A stretch of 64,000 bases of DNA. It comes from Crotophaga sulcirostris (Eukaryota; Chordata; Aves; Cuculiformes; Crotophagidae). The position numbers and the translations under genes are program-made. Where the stretch lies: positions 1,172,787-1,236,786 of the forward strand of contig VYZB01000117.1 of assembly GCA_013397455.1 (NCBI GenBank). Direction: 5' to 3'. Numbering within the stretch: the first letter of the stretch is position 1; every line of letters starts with the position of its first letter. The notes beneath the pieces are model-generated. The model searched no databases. It was not told the origin of the DNA and saw only the letters and a program-made list of their open reading frames with translations. Positions 36,658 through 48,172 of this stretch are shown here, piece after piece.

Positions 36658-36702
36658 CTTGTCTCCTCGTGTTCCTTTTTCTCCTCTTTCTCCTTGTAGA
36701 CC
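36658..36702 (-). CDS. COL22A1: COL22A1 collagen exon E5 (45 bp), with GLQGER and RGD motifs
   Basis: Encodes GLQGERGEKGTRGDK, five triplets. It differs from the recalled human GLQGERGEKGTRGEK at one residue only, which makes it the strongest single anchor for COL22A1. The acceptor is a long T-tract ending TTTTTAG and the donor is GTATTC, weaker than its neighbours. GLQGER resembles the GxOGER class of integrin sites, but with Gln where hydroxyproline sits. The Glu-to-Asp difference creates an Arg-Gly-Asp tripeptide. Whether either is functional cannot be told from sequence. Confidence 0.95.
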
Positions 36703-38836
36703 CTAAAAAAAAAAAAAAGAGAAAAGAAGAGGTTATAAAACTCAGTCAAAGTAGAGGCATAGTTATCTCTTCTAATTAGTCACCAAATCATCGTGTACTT
36801 CTGCACAATCTATTCAAATGAACCTCAAGGACATTTTCTGTGTTTCCAGTCCTCAAAGTTGGCTACAAGCGTGGTCTAAGCAGACTCACAGGGCAGGGAT
36901 GACCTGTGGGTCCAAGAACGTCTGTAATATTATACTGCCAGCAGACACACGACCCTCCTGCCAACAGCATTGTGGAGGGACAGGGAATGCACCACAGCTG
37001 CAGATGGTCTGGAAAACAACTAATGCTCTGCATTTTTCATGTTGCTCGTAAACACTGAGGACTTAGGTAGAGAACAAAAATGATGGAAAAACCTATCGCA
37101 TAAACGAGTAAGAATGCCCATCCCTGGTGGTTTTGGAAGAGTTAGTTAGGCAGACAGCAGGTAACTCTGAGAACTGGCAAATGTTAGATAATCCCTGTCC
37201 TAGAGGCCCAAACACATTTTTGTGCTGTGAATCCAAAGCTAGTGTTCATTTGGAGTGCAGAATTCATCTCCTCCCAGGTATACCAGAACCATTTGCTGAG
37301 GCTTAGTCTGATGAAAGACAGCGATGTTAATACAGGTGATCGATTCAACGGGCAGGAATGGATTCCACCTTCCCTTGGCACAGGAAGCACCTTGTATTTT
37401 ACCTTTATTGTAGCAACTGGGCAGCCAGCTAATGGCTACAGGTGGATAAATATGCTTAGTCAGTAGTGACCTCTCTAAAACTGCCAAAGCTTAAAATGCC
37501 TCTTATTCTAATAGTAAATTTGTATTTAAACTTCAATTAACTTTACACTGTAGTGGAGGCATACCTTAAGCTTAATGAGAACTACATGTCTTGGTTTATT
37601 TGGCCCCTAGGATGATTTAGATAATTATTAAGTTCTTCAGATTTCAGGCTGCGGTTGACTGTAAGCAAACTCTGCACAGTCCTGTCTGTCTCTAATGACC
37701 CAAACCAAGCCTGCACAGCTTCCCCCACTGTGAAGCAATAGCCCTGCTATTCACAAAAAGCAGATGGTAGGAGGTTTAAAAATATGACTCCTTTAATGCA
37801 CTAATAACTGTGGGCCCTCATGGAGGCTGAACAGATGATTACTGCCTTGCTCCTCCCCAGCAGCCCAAGCCAAATGTCAATCTTATGACAGAAATGGATA
37901 GGACCTTCAGTAAGAGTGCACCACATATATGTGCTTTGCTTCTCACACAAAAAAAAAATTCAAGGAGCAGGACGGTAGTGTCCTCACAGCTTTGTCCATT
38001 TAGCACATTAATATTGCAAGGGTCTATGGCATGGGCAGGGAATGCCACCCCTGCATTCATTTCAAAGCTAATATAATTCAGCCTTAGACCGTACAGGGAA
38101 AGAGAGCGCACCTGGGCAAAGACAAAAGCATTCAAGCCATTTTGAACACATTGAGCCTCTTTGTAGTGAGTTGTAAAGCAAGTCCTTGGCTGGTACAAGG
38201 GAATCTTTCATTGCATGAGCACGTCTGGTATGCCACTAAAGCACACTGACGTACAGTCGGGTCATTAAACCTCAGAAAATCCAATCAGTCTTTACAACAC
38301 CAGCTTAACGGTTGCCTCCATAATTACCAAGGTGAGACCACAAGACAGAGATGCTTACTTGACAGACACTGATTTATTTTGGTCTTGCTGCCCATTCATT
38401 CAAGGCAGAATTGTCCCCCAAGCCCAAAGGCTATTCCCTGACAGTTCTGAAAATGTGATTGGAAACTTTCTAAAAGGTGGTATTTTTTTTGCTGGTGTTA
38501 TGATGAAGCTTTCGAGCACCATTTAAACGGTGCATCAACACAGAGCAAAGCAATTGCATTACAGTGGAAGCATCACAAAATAACCAGCTGTTATCACCAT
38601 AGTCAAGTCACTCCTGCTGACATCTCTCTACTGACTACAGGTCTGCTCTCATTTAAAGAAGTCAGAAGAAACTCAATGAAGTCAAGAAAATATCATTATT
38701 TGGACACAGTACAGGTAAGTGGTCAGACATACTTTATATTGCTTAATAAAAAAAAATAAGATAGGTGAGCAGAACACAGCGAAAAAGTCGAGAAAGCTTC
38801 TAAAGTGTCAAAAATGTAATAAGAATTGTGACTTAC
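36703..38836 (-). other. COL22A1: Intron between E4 and E5 (2134 bp)
   Basis: Ends (transcript sense) in a long T-tract next to E5; nothing else recognised. Confidence 0.82.
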
Positions 38837-38890
38837 TGGTGCGCCAACATAGCCTTTAATTCCTGGAGGACCCTGTTTTCCCTCAGATCC
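38837..38890 (-). CDS. COL22A1: COL22A1 collagen exon E4 (54 bp)
   Basis: Encodes GSEGKQGPPGIKGYVGAP. The acceptor is TTCCTTGGCAG and the donor is the consensus GTAAGT. The human counterpart as recalled is GPQGPPGLPGPPGRVGAP; the VGAP ending is shared and leads directly into GLQGERGEK in both. The Tyr at residue 14 is unusual in a helix but sits in a permitted position. Confidence 0.92.
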
Positions 38891-40301
38891 CTGCCAAGGA
38901 ATTGAAATATAGTAAAACACCAGAAACTGTTTCATAGAAAAGACCAAAAATAGTTATTCAGAAACGAAGCTTGCACTCCTGAGCTCACACAAGGCTGTTC
39001 AGGCTTCTCGAGTGTCTCAACCCTAATACAGACCAGCATCTGACTTTCCAGCTAGTTACCAAAACTGATGCCCCAATGTTTCATTGTCCCCAGTGCCCAG
39101 ACATTAGGAAGTTTATTCTTCTGCTTTGTCTTGCCCTACGAAGGCAAATTGTCCCATGAAAGTTCCTCTACAGGTTATTTCACAAGTTTTGGCAATGGCA
39201 GTGGTTGCCTGCCTATTGTATGCAGGGTGATTGAGCTCTGTCTAGACTCCTGAACACAATCTCACTGGAACAAAACACAGGCATGCATTGATGTACATGC
39301 TGCAGTGAAGGCTGTATCCAGTATAAGCAAACCACAGACTTTTAAGTGTTATATATTTTGAAGGGCAAATGAAAAGAAAGAGATCATAACTATTTTCTCT
39401 GATGTTTATTTTAACCAAAAGCGAGAGAAATGCAAGAGCATCTGTTACAGTTCCAGCAGTTTTTCAGCTGGTTACACATTGACTCTCTCCCTAGAGAAGG
39501 TAACATGAAACGGAAAGTACTGTGTGTTTTCATAGCCTTTAGAATGCCTACAAATGCTCTGGATCCTCAGCTGAACAGAATCAGCCCTCAGAGCCATTCT
39601 ACAGAGACAGCTTGGGCTGACAAGGTGGCCATGAAAACTGGTTAGATATATTAAACCACCTGTTTGATTATTTTGTTACTGATCTCATCTTCCTCTACTT
39701 TCTCCTTTCTGATCTTCATGTATTGGGTGGTTGTAGTGGATAAGGCTTCAGAACAGATCAAGATTTTATTTTTAAATAATTACTGTGTTTCATATTAATA
39801 GGTGTTTCTTACTAAAAAAAAAAAAAAAAAAAAAAGAAGAGATGTGTTTGCAATGAACTATTAGCAGAACCAAGGCTTTACTGTCCCACTGCAAGCACCC
39901 AGGGTGCTTGCCATGTCACATCACTGTTTATACTTGGCTTAGCCCAAATGAGAATCTCATTTGGAGCAGTCATTAAGCACAGACCTGGCAGGATGGCTGA
40001 GCTGTACTTGGCTAGTGTTTCATCTCCACTTTAAGCATGAATTGCCAAAACTGTCCCCTCCCTCTGCTAGAGAGGGCTTGACTTGCTAAAGTAGACAAAG
40101 CCCTGCTTGTGAGCTGTTCATCAGCCCAGCTGTGAAGTGGCTGAACTTGTGTTAAGTATGGAAGCAAGCAACATGGCAAACTCAGGGGACAGATTCACAA
40201 ACAGGTTAATAAGAGCTGGGCTTAGGTAAAAGCAAAGATGCCTCTGGGATCTCTACAACATCAGCCACCTGAGGATCTCTACAACGTCAGGAAGTGGTGC
40301 A

Positions 40302-40392
40302 AGTATCACAGTATCACAAGGTTGGAAAGGACCTCTGAGATCATTGAGTCCAACCTATAACCCAACACTAACACCAACCCATCACCTAAAGT
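40302..40392 (-). mobile_element. CR1 LINE 3' tail fragment
   Basis: AGTATCACAGTATCACAAGG followed by TTGGAAAGGACCTCTGAGAT is the reverse complement of the CR1 tail. Only about 90 bp survive, ending before the ORF2 stop region. Confidence 0.9.
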
Positions 40393-42895
40393 CCTCTAAC
40401 AGCAGAGGGACGGCAGCAGGCACGCACTTAAATCTCTGCTTTCAGCCTGTAGAAAAATACTACTATTAAAGTCTAGGCAAAACACCTATAGAAATAAAAG
40501 CCTGCTCCAAATTGTTCAAATTATCAAAATCCAACTCAGTACCATTACATAAAATGTGGCTGTAAGACTCAGCTGAAGTTATAGACAGAGAAACTGGGTT
40601 TGTCTGGATTAGAAAACTTCCTGATCCCGCTCAAATCTTGTGCTGAGATCATGTCTGGTAAACCAGAGAAGCGTGAGACCTTCGGCAGCTGAAGCAAACA
40701 AGAAGGAAATTTGTCAAAATGAAACTCTTACCTAATACTTTCTATTTCAAAGGCTTTATTCTTTTTTCCCCTCTACCTCTGTTTTTTCTATCAAGTGCAG
40801 ATAACTGTCAGTTCAGATGGGAATGATACAGCTATGTCTGTGTTACAGCTATGACAGTCACAAAAAAAGTCTTCAAACCTTTATTAAAGATATAGAAAAA
40901 TAAGAAGGAAAAGGTTGAATATTTGCTGCAGGATACTACAGGCTAAAGGGTCTGGTCTCAAAAATTCAAAGTTTTTTTCACTGCTGTAACATATAGCAAG
41001 AGACTTGTTATAACTTTTTTCTAGTGGAATCACCTACTCCATTTAAATTAACCTGCCAGGTCCTACATTCTTATGTGGGAGCCTTCTCCATTGACCAGTG
41101 GATATTTCTTGCCACCTCAGATCGCCATGGCATCTCCTATTACCAGAAGCTCCAACACTGATTAACACAGGGTTGACTTTGAGAGTTCTTGTTTGCTTCC
41201 ACTGGCTCATAGCCAGCAAGATCATACATCCTTCCTGGTGAGCAATGAAGTTTACTTAACAAGTTTGATGAAAAAGGAAAACAAACAAACAAACAAAAAA
41301 CATACAGCAAAAAAACTCTCACATTTTTATGATGAAGACACTGAGTTAGGAACAATCTCCCCTGGAGACTTCACGGAGCAGCAAAAGCAGTAAAACCAGA
41401 GATGACATAGTGAGGCTATTTCATTCTTGTAGCCCAAACATGTACCCTAATGGGCTCATCATCCATTATGGTACCTCTGTGGTTTGAAGTCCTATTACCA
41501 GAAGTCTGTGAGACCCTTATCTTTGCTACTGGAAGCTTCACACAATTAATGAGGTCTGTAAAAGCTGTGATGCACCTCTTCCAATGAAAGTGCTGGAAAT
41601 TTCCACTGAGGCAAAAGACTGGAAAACCCTCAGCCAAGCAGACAAGCAGGGGCCTCAATTTCCTGGGGTGCAGGCATAGCTGTTGAGTGTGCACCATGCT
41701 TGCCTGGTTCGGTGCAAATGAAGATGGATTGGGCTGGGAAGGGCTGCATCCCAACCAATCAGAGACACTGCAAGGTAGCTCTCCCTAAAGCCTGGGGTAG
41801 AGCCCAGAGCCATTGTATTGATGCTGATGATTTTAAATAAAAATAAGTGATCCAGCAAAAAACAATCATTACAACAGTAATTGGAGATATGACCTTCCTG
41901 ATTGTCACCTCCACCCATCTCTACGCATCCCATTCCACACTGGCAAAGTGGTTGGGCTTTACACTGAACAGTAAAGCAATGTGGATTCATATTTTAGATT
42001 TTAAAGCCCTGTCAGCAAAGTCACGACTGTTTCTTAAAATAGCTCAGGTCAGAATCCATCTCAAGGACACTGCATATAGCCAGAGCATCCGTTCAAGTAA
42101 ACAAAAGTCACTGTGAAAGGACACGATTGTTTTATATTTAGCCACTGTAGCTGAGAGGCTGGGCTTAGCTAAGCTCACCTCTCACCTGGGAGCACTTGGC
42201 ACTGCCTAGTCAGACATCCTTAGGGCCAGCTCCACCAGCACCTATCCTGCCCAGCCCATAGTGCTGAAATTCTGTTCAGCATTGTCTCATTATTTGGCTG
42301 AACTATGATCCTGGGAGGAAATAGGGAGCATTTTCCAGGATCAAGCTCTCCTTGAGGAAGATGCAGACATCTCAATTTTGCTTGGTTTGTAAAAGCTTTT
42401 CAAAGCAAGGGTGAGCAACTTCATACCACAAGGAGCTCCATACAGTCTACTGGTTTATAATTCCACTATCGGAAACACGCGGGACAGAGAAAATATATGT
42501 ATTTACTTATACAATAGAAGTGATACCACTAACAGGTATTTGTAGGCAATAAATCCAATTATTTTCATCCACTCCCAAATCCCACTGAAGGATATAACAA
42601 TATCCAGAGTGCCCCTGCTCAGCCCAGCCCTGCTTTATCCCCTGCTGAAAATGCAGCTTCCACAATTGACCCCTTCGTGTTGCTGAAAGCAATATGGAGC
42701 AATATGACTCCCACAGAGAACTGTGGGATGGATGTGAAGTACTTCTGCTAATTCACAAACACACCATTAGTTCTGCTGTCTCCTGATGAGACTTTAGGAA
42801 ACAATTCCCTCTATTAAAAAAAAAAAAAAGAAAAAGATGTTTAGAAGAAAGCACCGGTCCATTGCTGAGGAACCCAGAAAGATCTATATAAATTG

Positions 42896-43225
42896 CAGAA
42901 TCATTGAATCACAGAATGGTCTGGGTTGGAAGGGACTTTAAAGATCATCCAATTCCAACCACCCTGCCGTGATCAGGGACACTTTCCACTGCATGAGGTT
43001 GCTCAAAGCTTCATCCAACCTGGCCTTGAACACCTCGAGGGATGGGGTAACCACAACTTCTCTGGGCAACCTGTGCCACTGCCTCACCACCCTCACAGCA
43101 AAAAATTTCTTCCTAATACCTAATCTGAACCGCCCCTCTTTCACCTTAAAACCATTGCCTCTCATCCTAACCCTGCATTCCCTGATAAAGTGCCCCTCCT
43201 CAACTTTCCTGTAGGCCCTGAACAT
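42896..43225 (-). mobile_element. CR1 LINE 3' fragment (ATTCTATG-type tail)
   Basis: Starts AGAATCATTGAATCACAGAA and runs antisense through CR1 ORF2 C-terminal text (sense: RFRLGIRKKFFAVRVV, LPREVVVTPSLEVF, LDEALSN). The tail type differs from the GATACTGTG copies, and divergence suggests an older subfamily. Confidence 0.88.
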
Positions 43226-44156
43226 CAACTCTCAGATAGAGACAAGTGACAATCAGCACTACCTGTGGAAAGGTGTTCAGATACTTCACACCTGTTTGAG
43301 GACAAAGGCATCAGTGAATTCAGTAGGAGGTTTAGATGACCAAATACATTTCTTCCAGAAAGCTGTAATGCTCAAAGAACGTTGCTTGTATAGGAGCAGA
43401 ACTGGGTGAAGTCAATTTGGGCAATCATTCTGTCGTCCTCACAAAACCTTTCACAGGCTGAACTGAACTTGCCATGCACAATGCAAACAGACTTGAAAAC
43501 AGACTTGCCAGTCTAGTGCACCATCTTCTTTTTGTGTTATAACAGCAAGACTGAAAGCAAGTGTTGGGTAGTTATTGCCTGAGTAACTGGGGTACAAGGC
43601 AAGGAGAGTTGAGAGTAAAGAATCGCTCACAAGAAGGGCTTCAAAGTTTAGTCACATTTCTGACTCTCAGCTAAATCCCACCAGATCCCCATCCAGAAGC
43701 ACCTTGTTTGAAGCAAACTCAGTGATATTCACTTTGGCTCAAGTTCTGTATCACTTTGCCATTGTCTAGTGGGGTAAACTGAACCTCCCAAAATAGGGAG
43801 AAACATCCAGTCAAGGATCTCTCCACGATATTTTTCCACCCTATTATAGAGCAGGGATAATAATTCTCACCTGCATCTTTGTGAGACTTGGGAAGGCCTA
43901 GTGAAGATATGAAGCACACATTGCCCCAAAATACATTTGATTCACCTTCTCTATCTGCGCTGTTAATTAAACAAAAGGTCTTTCTTCTCATTACATACCT
44001 TGCCTCATCGCTGATATCTCAGCAGACTCCTGATGAAAATGATCATTTGGGGTGAGAATATCAAGAGTCATAAACAGAACATAATTCCAGCAATCCACAC
44101 ATATATTCATTGAAAAAAATATATCTGCCTACATAAAGAAGATATGGAAAGCATAC

Positions 44157-44210
44157 CTTTGGACCTGCTGGCCCAGGCAGTCCAAATGCTCCTGGTTGTC
44201 CTGGTTCACC
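44157..44210 (-). CDS. COL22A1: COL22A1 collagen exon E3 (54 bp)
   Basis: Encodes GEPGQPGAFGLPGPAGPK, with acceptor TTATTTGCAG and donor GTATGC. By order it corresponds to human GEPGELGEPGLPGEVGMR, sharing GEPG and the central GLPG but otherwise diverged at X and Y positions. This is normal for collagen, where only Gly is strictly constrained. The phase is 0 at both ends. Confidence 0.9.
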
Positions 44211-45548
44211 CTGCAAATAACAGCAATATTGATGGGAAATGCTAATCTTTTATCTACAAAGGCAAGGGTGTCTCTAAACAATCATTACAAACAGCTTTAG
44301 AAATGGAAGCTCTATCCAATATACACAGCCTTCAGTACCATTATCCAGAGATCTGAAAGCTTGCAGTGTGCTTTCTTTGCAAAAATGAAAGCAGAAAGAA
44401 ATGAACCAAAAAGTGAAGCAGCTATTCATTTGTTCTTCAAACATAGCCATCGAAGTAGCAAGAATTGGGTTCCCTAGGTTGTGAACAGCTTGCACCAACT
44501 ACAATCTACAATCATGGATTTGCCAGAGATAACATTATGTATTTGATCTTGGATAGTAACCCTGCAGTGCAGTAAACACTTCCTATAAGAAATTCTACAA
44601 GTCCAAGTATACCACTGTCCAATCCTAGACCATGTCATGTGTGATGTGATGAACTTGCATCAGTTCTGGAGGCTATGCTGGAAAATTATCACAGTTTTTC
44701 TGATATGGGTGCACAAAGCAGGAAACAGGATGTAAGTAACTTGGAAAAAAAGAGCTTTTCTGCTGCATAGCACTGCTTTTGTGCGTGTTTGACCTTCCAA
44801 ACAGCCCTTTCCTCAATTTCCTCCAGTCACCGCCAAATGACTGCCACAAATGGACAGTGGACAGATGATAAAGGTCCACCATTGGGATGAAGATAATTCA
44901 AAGGGATGGTGATTTAAGTAGAGGAAATGAGGGAAAGTTCCAAAACACATTTATAGAAGATTCTGGAAAACTTGTTTTGTTTTTATATCTCAATTGTCGT
45001 CCTCTTAAGGGCAATATTTGTGATACTTCATCCGTCTTTGAGCTAACTCTGCACCTCTTCCTGTGCTCTTAACTTTTAGCACAAGAGGAGTTCAAGCCCT
45101 TGCTTCTGTGACCAAGACAACTCTTCCTCTCATCCCTGTCTACTATGGAAGCACAAGATGCTCCCCTGCATCCCTTGCCACCTCCACTAGCTGATGACTC
45201 TTTGTCAAACTTAAATGTCCAAGCTCTGCTGCGGCAGTTATTAACCAACGGAGCCGCAGCAGCAGGTCCCAAACCACAGGCTGACACAATGCCCCTCTTC
45301 CCATCTTAATGAACGGTAACAGAGCTGCCCCTGGAGCCTCTCAGGATGGCTAATCCATACGACACCTGCCATCACCGCAAACGTGTGAAGGAGAGTGCTA
45401 GGGCTATTAACCTCCTGCCATTTGTTTCTGCTGCTCCTAAAATGGTTATACAAATCCCCAAGACATGTTCCACTCAATACAGATTGATTTCCACTCTCTG
45501 CCTTGCACTGAAAAGCAAGGATTACGTGGGAGGAACAAAAAGGCTTAC
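44211..45548 (-). other. COL22A1: Intron between E2 and E3 (1338 bp)
   Basis: No repeat or exon recognised. Confidence 0.83.
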
Positions 45549-45602
45549 GGCTTCTCCTTTTGCTCCATCCCTCCCAGGGGGGCCAGGTGAGCCCAGGGAC
45601 CC
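45549..45602 (-). CDS. COL22A1: COL22A1 collagen exon E2 (54 bp)
   Basis: Encodes GSLGSPGPPGRDGAKGEA. The acceptor is TTGTTACAG and the donor is GTAAGC. It matches human COL22A1 GSLGLPGPPGRDGSKGMR (recalled) at most positions, including the GPPGRDG core, and is one of the anchors for the gene assignment. It is more GC-rich than the surrounding intron. All six triplets are intact. Confidence 0.93.
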
Positions 45603-47167
45603 CTGTAACAACAACAGAATTACCATCAGTACAATAGTAACACCCATTGCAAGTACAAGGAAATGAGTAACTTAGCAAGACAAGAATAAGGAATGAGGAG
45701 AATCATTTCAATGCAAACATTTATTATTTACAGTCTCTGGAGAAGCTGTTGCTGAGATTAATACGTTATGGCCAAATGATGAGATGTTAATGAGGAACTA
45801 GGCATTCTTGGCCACTTAACTCATTTAAGAATAAATTAATATAAAAGTTGTGCAGCTAATTAGACACATAAACATTGAGTTATCTTAGTATCTTCTCCCC
45901 TTAGCCTCTTCGTCCACCATTCCATTGTCAAAAAAACTGCTTTTTCTGTCACTAAATACTAATTTCTTTTTAAAATTATTATTATTTTTTATTCCATGCT
46001 TGTACAGCATCTATCCCAAAGCTCAGAAGCCCCTAGGCACAGCTACAATGCACATAAGGAGCCTAAAAGTCTTGAAAAACTCAAGGAACCCTCAGGAACT
46101 GCCCTATCCACAGGGAAGCAAGTCTCAGAGCTGTGAAAATGCAAAGCCGTAGAAAACACGAAACAGAAAAGCAGGCACCACTTTTTAAATCTTCCTGTGC
46201 ACCAAGACAAATGGAACTAAACATGTGGAGGCTGGCAGCACCACAGCTAATGGGGATCACAGCAAACATGGGGAAAAGGCTGGTTTGCTGCATGCAGCTG
46301 GCAATTTAAAGAACAAAGGGAGAATGGAAAGAGAACAGACACAAAACAGGCAAGCCGACGTACACAGTGAGGAACTGTCTCAGTGTTTTTACTTCTAGGC
46401 ACTGCAGCAGTTTCTTTTTAAGTAAATTGTTAAAAAAAAAAAAAGCTAAACTAAGAAACATACAGGCACTACAAACAGCCACTCTGGGTTCTGACTAAAC
46501 TCAGCTAGTTTGTTGTGTATTACTTGGAGAAGAATCTTGCCTTGCAAACGGGAACATATGCTATCCTACAAGAGGTGGAAAAAGTCTAAAGTCCTAAAAT
46601 CCCTCCTGCAAATTATGTTTAAGGCATTTCTGACAAATGCATCCAAAGTAAACACTAGTTGATAGAGCAAGCTTGGTGCATGATAATCTTTTGTTATCGT
46701 TGTCTTTAAGAGGTTGGCACAGTAAGCAGCTAAAGGCCGCCTCAGTGCAGAAGTTATTTATGTTCAGTGCAAGAAAGAACATGATAGGCTTTGACCTTCT
46801 GTGTCTCATATTGAAGAAATACAGGTGCTTCCATATGTGGAGGCATTAGCACTGAGCTTCTATTCTGTTTCACTCTTCTATTCTGTTTTAGAGTCTTAAA
46901 GTTTAGACCAAGCTCCTGCCCTTGAGATCTCCACGTTTGCCAAACATGGCAGAGCATCGTCGATAGATTTAAAGATTTAAGACACATGTTGACAAAAAAC
47001 AGTAGAACAACATAACCTTCTTGCCTTAGCACCTTGCTAATAAAAAACAAGAAAGCACAGAGTTAAAACAAAATACTCAGAATAAGACTTGTTTTCATTA
47101 GCCTTCCACAATAGCTTTATAAACTCTTAAACTCTTCACAGTATAATTAATAAAAACTTGGACTCAC
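45603..47167 (-). other. COL22A1: Intron between E1 and E2 (1565 bp)
   Basis: An A-run of about 13 lies near 46432-46444; nothing else recognised. Confidence 0.83.
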
Positions 47168-47221
47168 TTTTTCTCCTTTATCCCCTTTCAGACCGGGAAA
47201 GCCAGGGGGACCTTCTTCACC
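47168..47221 (-). CDS. COL22A1: COL22A1 collagen exon E1 (54 bp)
   Basis: Encodes GEEGPPGFPGLKGDKGEK, six perfect triplets. The acceptor is TTTGTTGCAG and the donor is GTGAGTC. It precedes the exon starting GSLG, so by order it corresponds to the human segment just before GSLGLPG. There I recall an imperfect stretch containing GIGPFGQGEKGEK, whereas this bird exon has no break. The Lys-Gly-Glu/Asp-rich end is typical of triple-helix-stabilising salt bridges. This is the most 5' collagen exon I can recognise in the window; the one or two exons expected upstream were not found. Confidence 0.9.
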
Positions 47222-47682
47222 CTGCAACAAAAATACCTTATATGAAATGCCATACCATTCTGTGGTATATTTGTGTATTTTAGAAAGCATATTTATCATC
47301 TGTTGAGACTTGAAGCCAACGCCTCTGCCTCGTTGCAACAATGTTGTTCTTAGTCACCTGTAACTTGCCCGTATTTGAACAGGTTCAATTTCAATTTTCC
47401 ATTCAAGTGTCTTCTTCTGCATGATCCCTCCCTTCCCTCCCTTCTGTAAATACCACCCAGAACCAGCTTTTTCCAAGAACAAGATTAGAGATATATCCTT
47501 ATTAAATAAGTGTTAGAAGCATACAAGTTTTTCACTGAGAAACTCTCCTGTTCCCACATTTCAGAGCACAAGCATTCAAAATTTGGTACAGCAAACTTAC
47601 TGCCATGCCGAATTTCCAATGGCATGGAAATTTCTGGAAAGAGTAAAATGTGGACGTTTTTTCCCCTTTACCTGCTCACATT

Positions 47683-48172
47683 AGGCCAAAATGGAACTGT
47701 TGGAACAGGTCCAGAGGAGGGCCACAAAGATGATCAGAGAGCTGGAGCACCTCTACTATGAGGACAGACCTAGAGAGTTGGGGTTGTTCAGCCTGGAGAA
47801 GAGAAGGCTCCAGGGAGACCTTAGAGCAACCTCCCAGTACCTGAAGGGGGATACAGGAAAGCTGGGGAGGAAAATTTTACAAGAGCATGTAGTGACAGGA
47901 CAAGGGGGAATGATTTTAAATTGGAAGGGGGAAGATTTATGTAAGACATTAGGGATAAATTCTTCATGATGAGGGTGATGAGGCATTGGCACAGGTTGTC
48001 CAGGGAAGCTGTGGATGCCCCATCCCTGGAGGTGTTCAAGGCCAGGTTGGATGGGGCCTTGAGCAGCCTGGTCTAGTGGGAGGTGTCCCTGCCCACGGCA
48101 GGGGGGTTGGAACTGGATGATCTTTAAGGTCTCTTCCAACCCAAACCATCCTTTGGTTCTATTATTCTACGA
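47683..48172 (+). mobile_element. CR1 LINE 3' fragment
   Basis: Sense CR1 ORF2 C-terminal text ([20 protein letters not shown], then [19 protein letters not shown]) through the 3' untranslated region to GGTTCTATTATTCTACGA. Frame breaks after about codon 75 show decay. It is antisense to COL22A1. Confidence 0.9.

Larger units (their letters stand above)
38891..44156 (-). other. COL22A1: Intron between E3 and E4 (5266 bp)
   Basis: Contains two CR1 fragments (40302-40392 and 42896-43225), an A-run of about 21 bases at 39813-39835 and another A-run near 42815-42828. The rest shows nothing recognisable. Confidence 0.78.
2050..47221 (-). other. COL22A1: COL22A1 (collagen type XXII alpha 1), internal part of the gene
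   Basis: Eighteen minus-strand exons, labelled E1 (47168-47221) to E18 (2050-2112) in transcript order, join in phase 0 into 304 residues of Gly-X-Y with one interruption. Every exon starts on a complete codon and is bounded by AG acceptors and GT donors, with one GC donor. Exon order and peptide content follow human COL22A1 as I recall it, from GSLG.PGPPGRDG.KG through GEAGLPG...RGEKGDQ, with no exon missing between. Known of the family: collagen XXII is a secreted FACIT with an N-terminal vWA domain, a TSPN domain and many COL domains; it forms homotrimers at myotendinous and cartilage junctions. The exon sizes and the interruption rule out fibrillar collagens, and the absence of split Gly codons argues against type IV. 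The comparison is from memory, not an alignment. Confidence 0.93.

Noticed and set aside
41416..41990. Two overlapping minus-strand open frames (112 and 111 codons) in the E3-E4 intron.
   Set aside because: No recognisable domain, and they overlap in different frames, typical of chance openings.
2050..47221. Alternative names COL21A1, COL19A1, COL9A1, type IV or fibrillar collagen.
   Set aside because: Recalled human sequences of the first three lack the diagnostic runs seen here. Type IV genes have split Gly codons, and fibrillar genes lack 30, 36 and 63-bp exons and helix interruptions.
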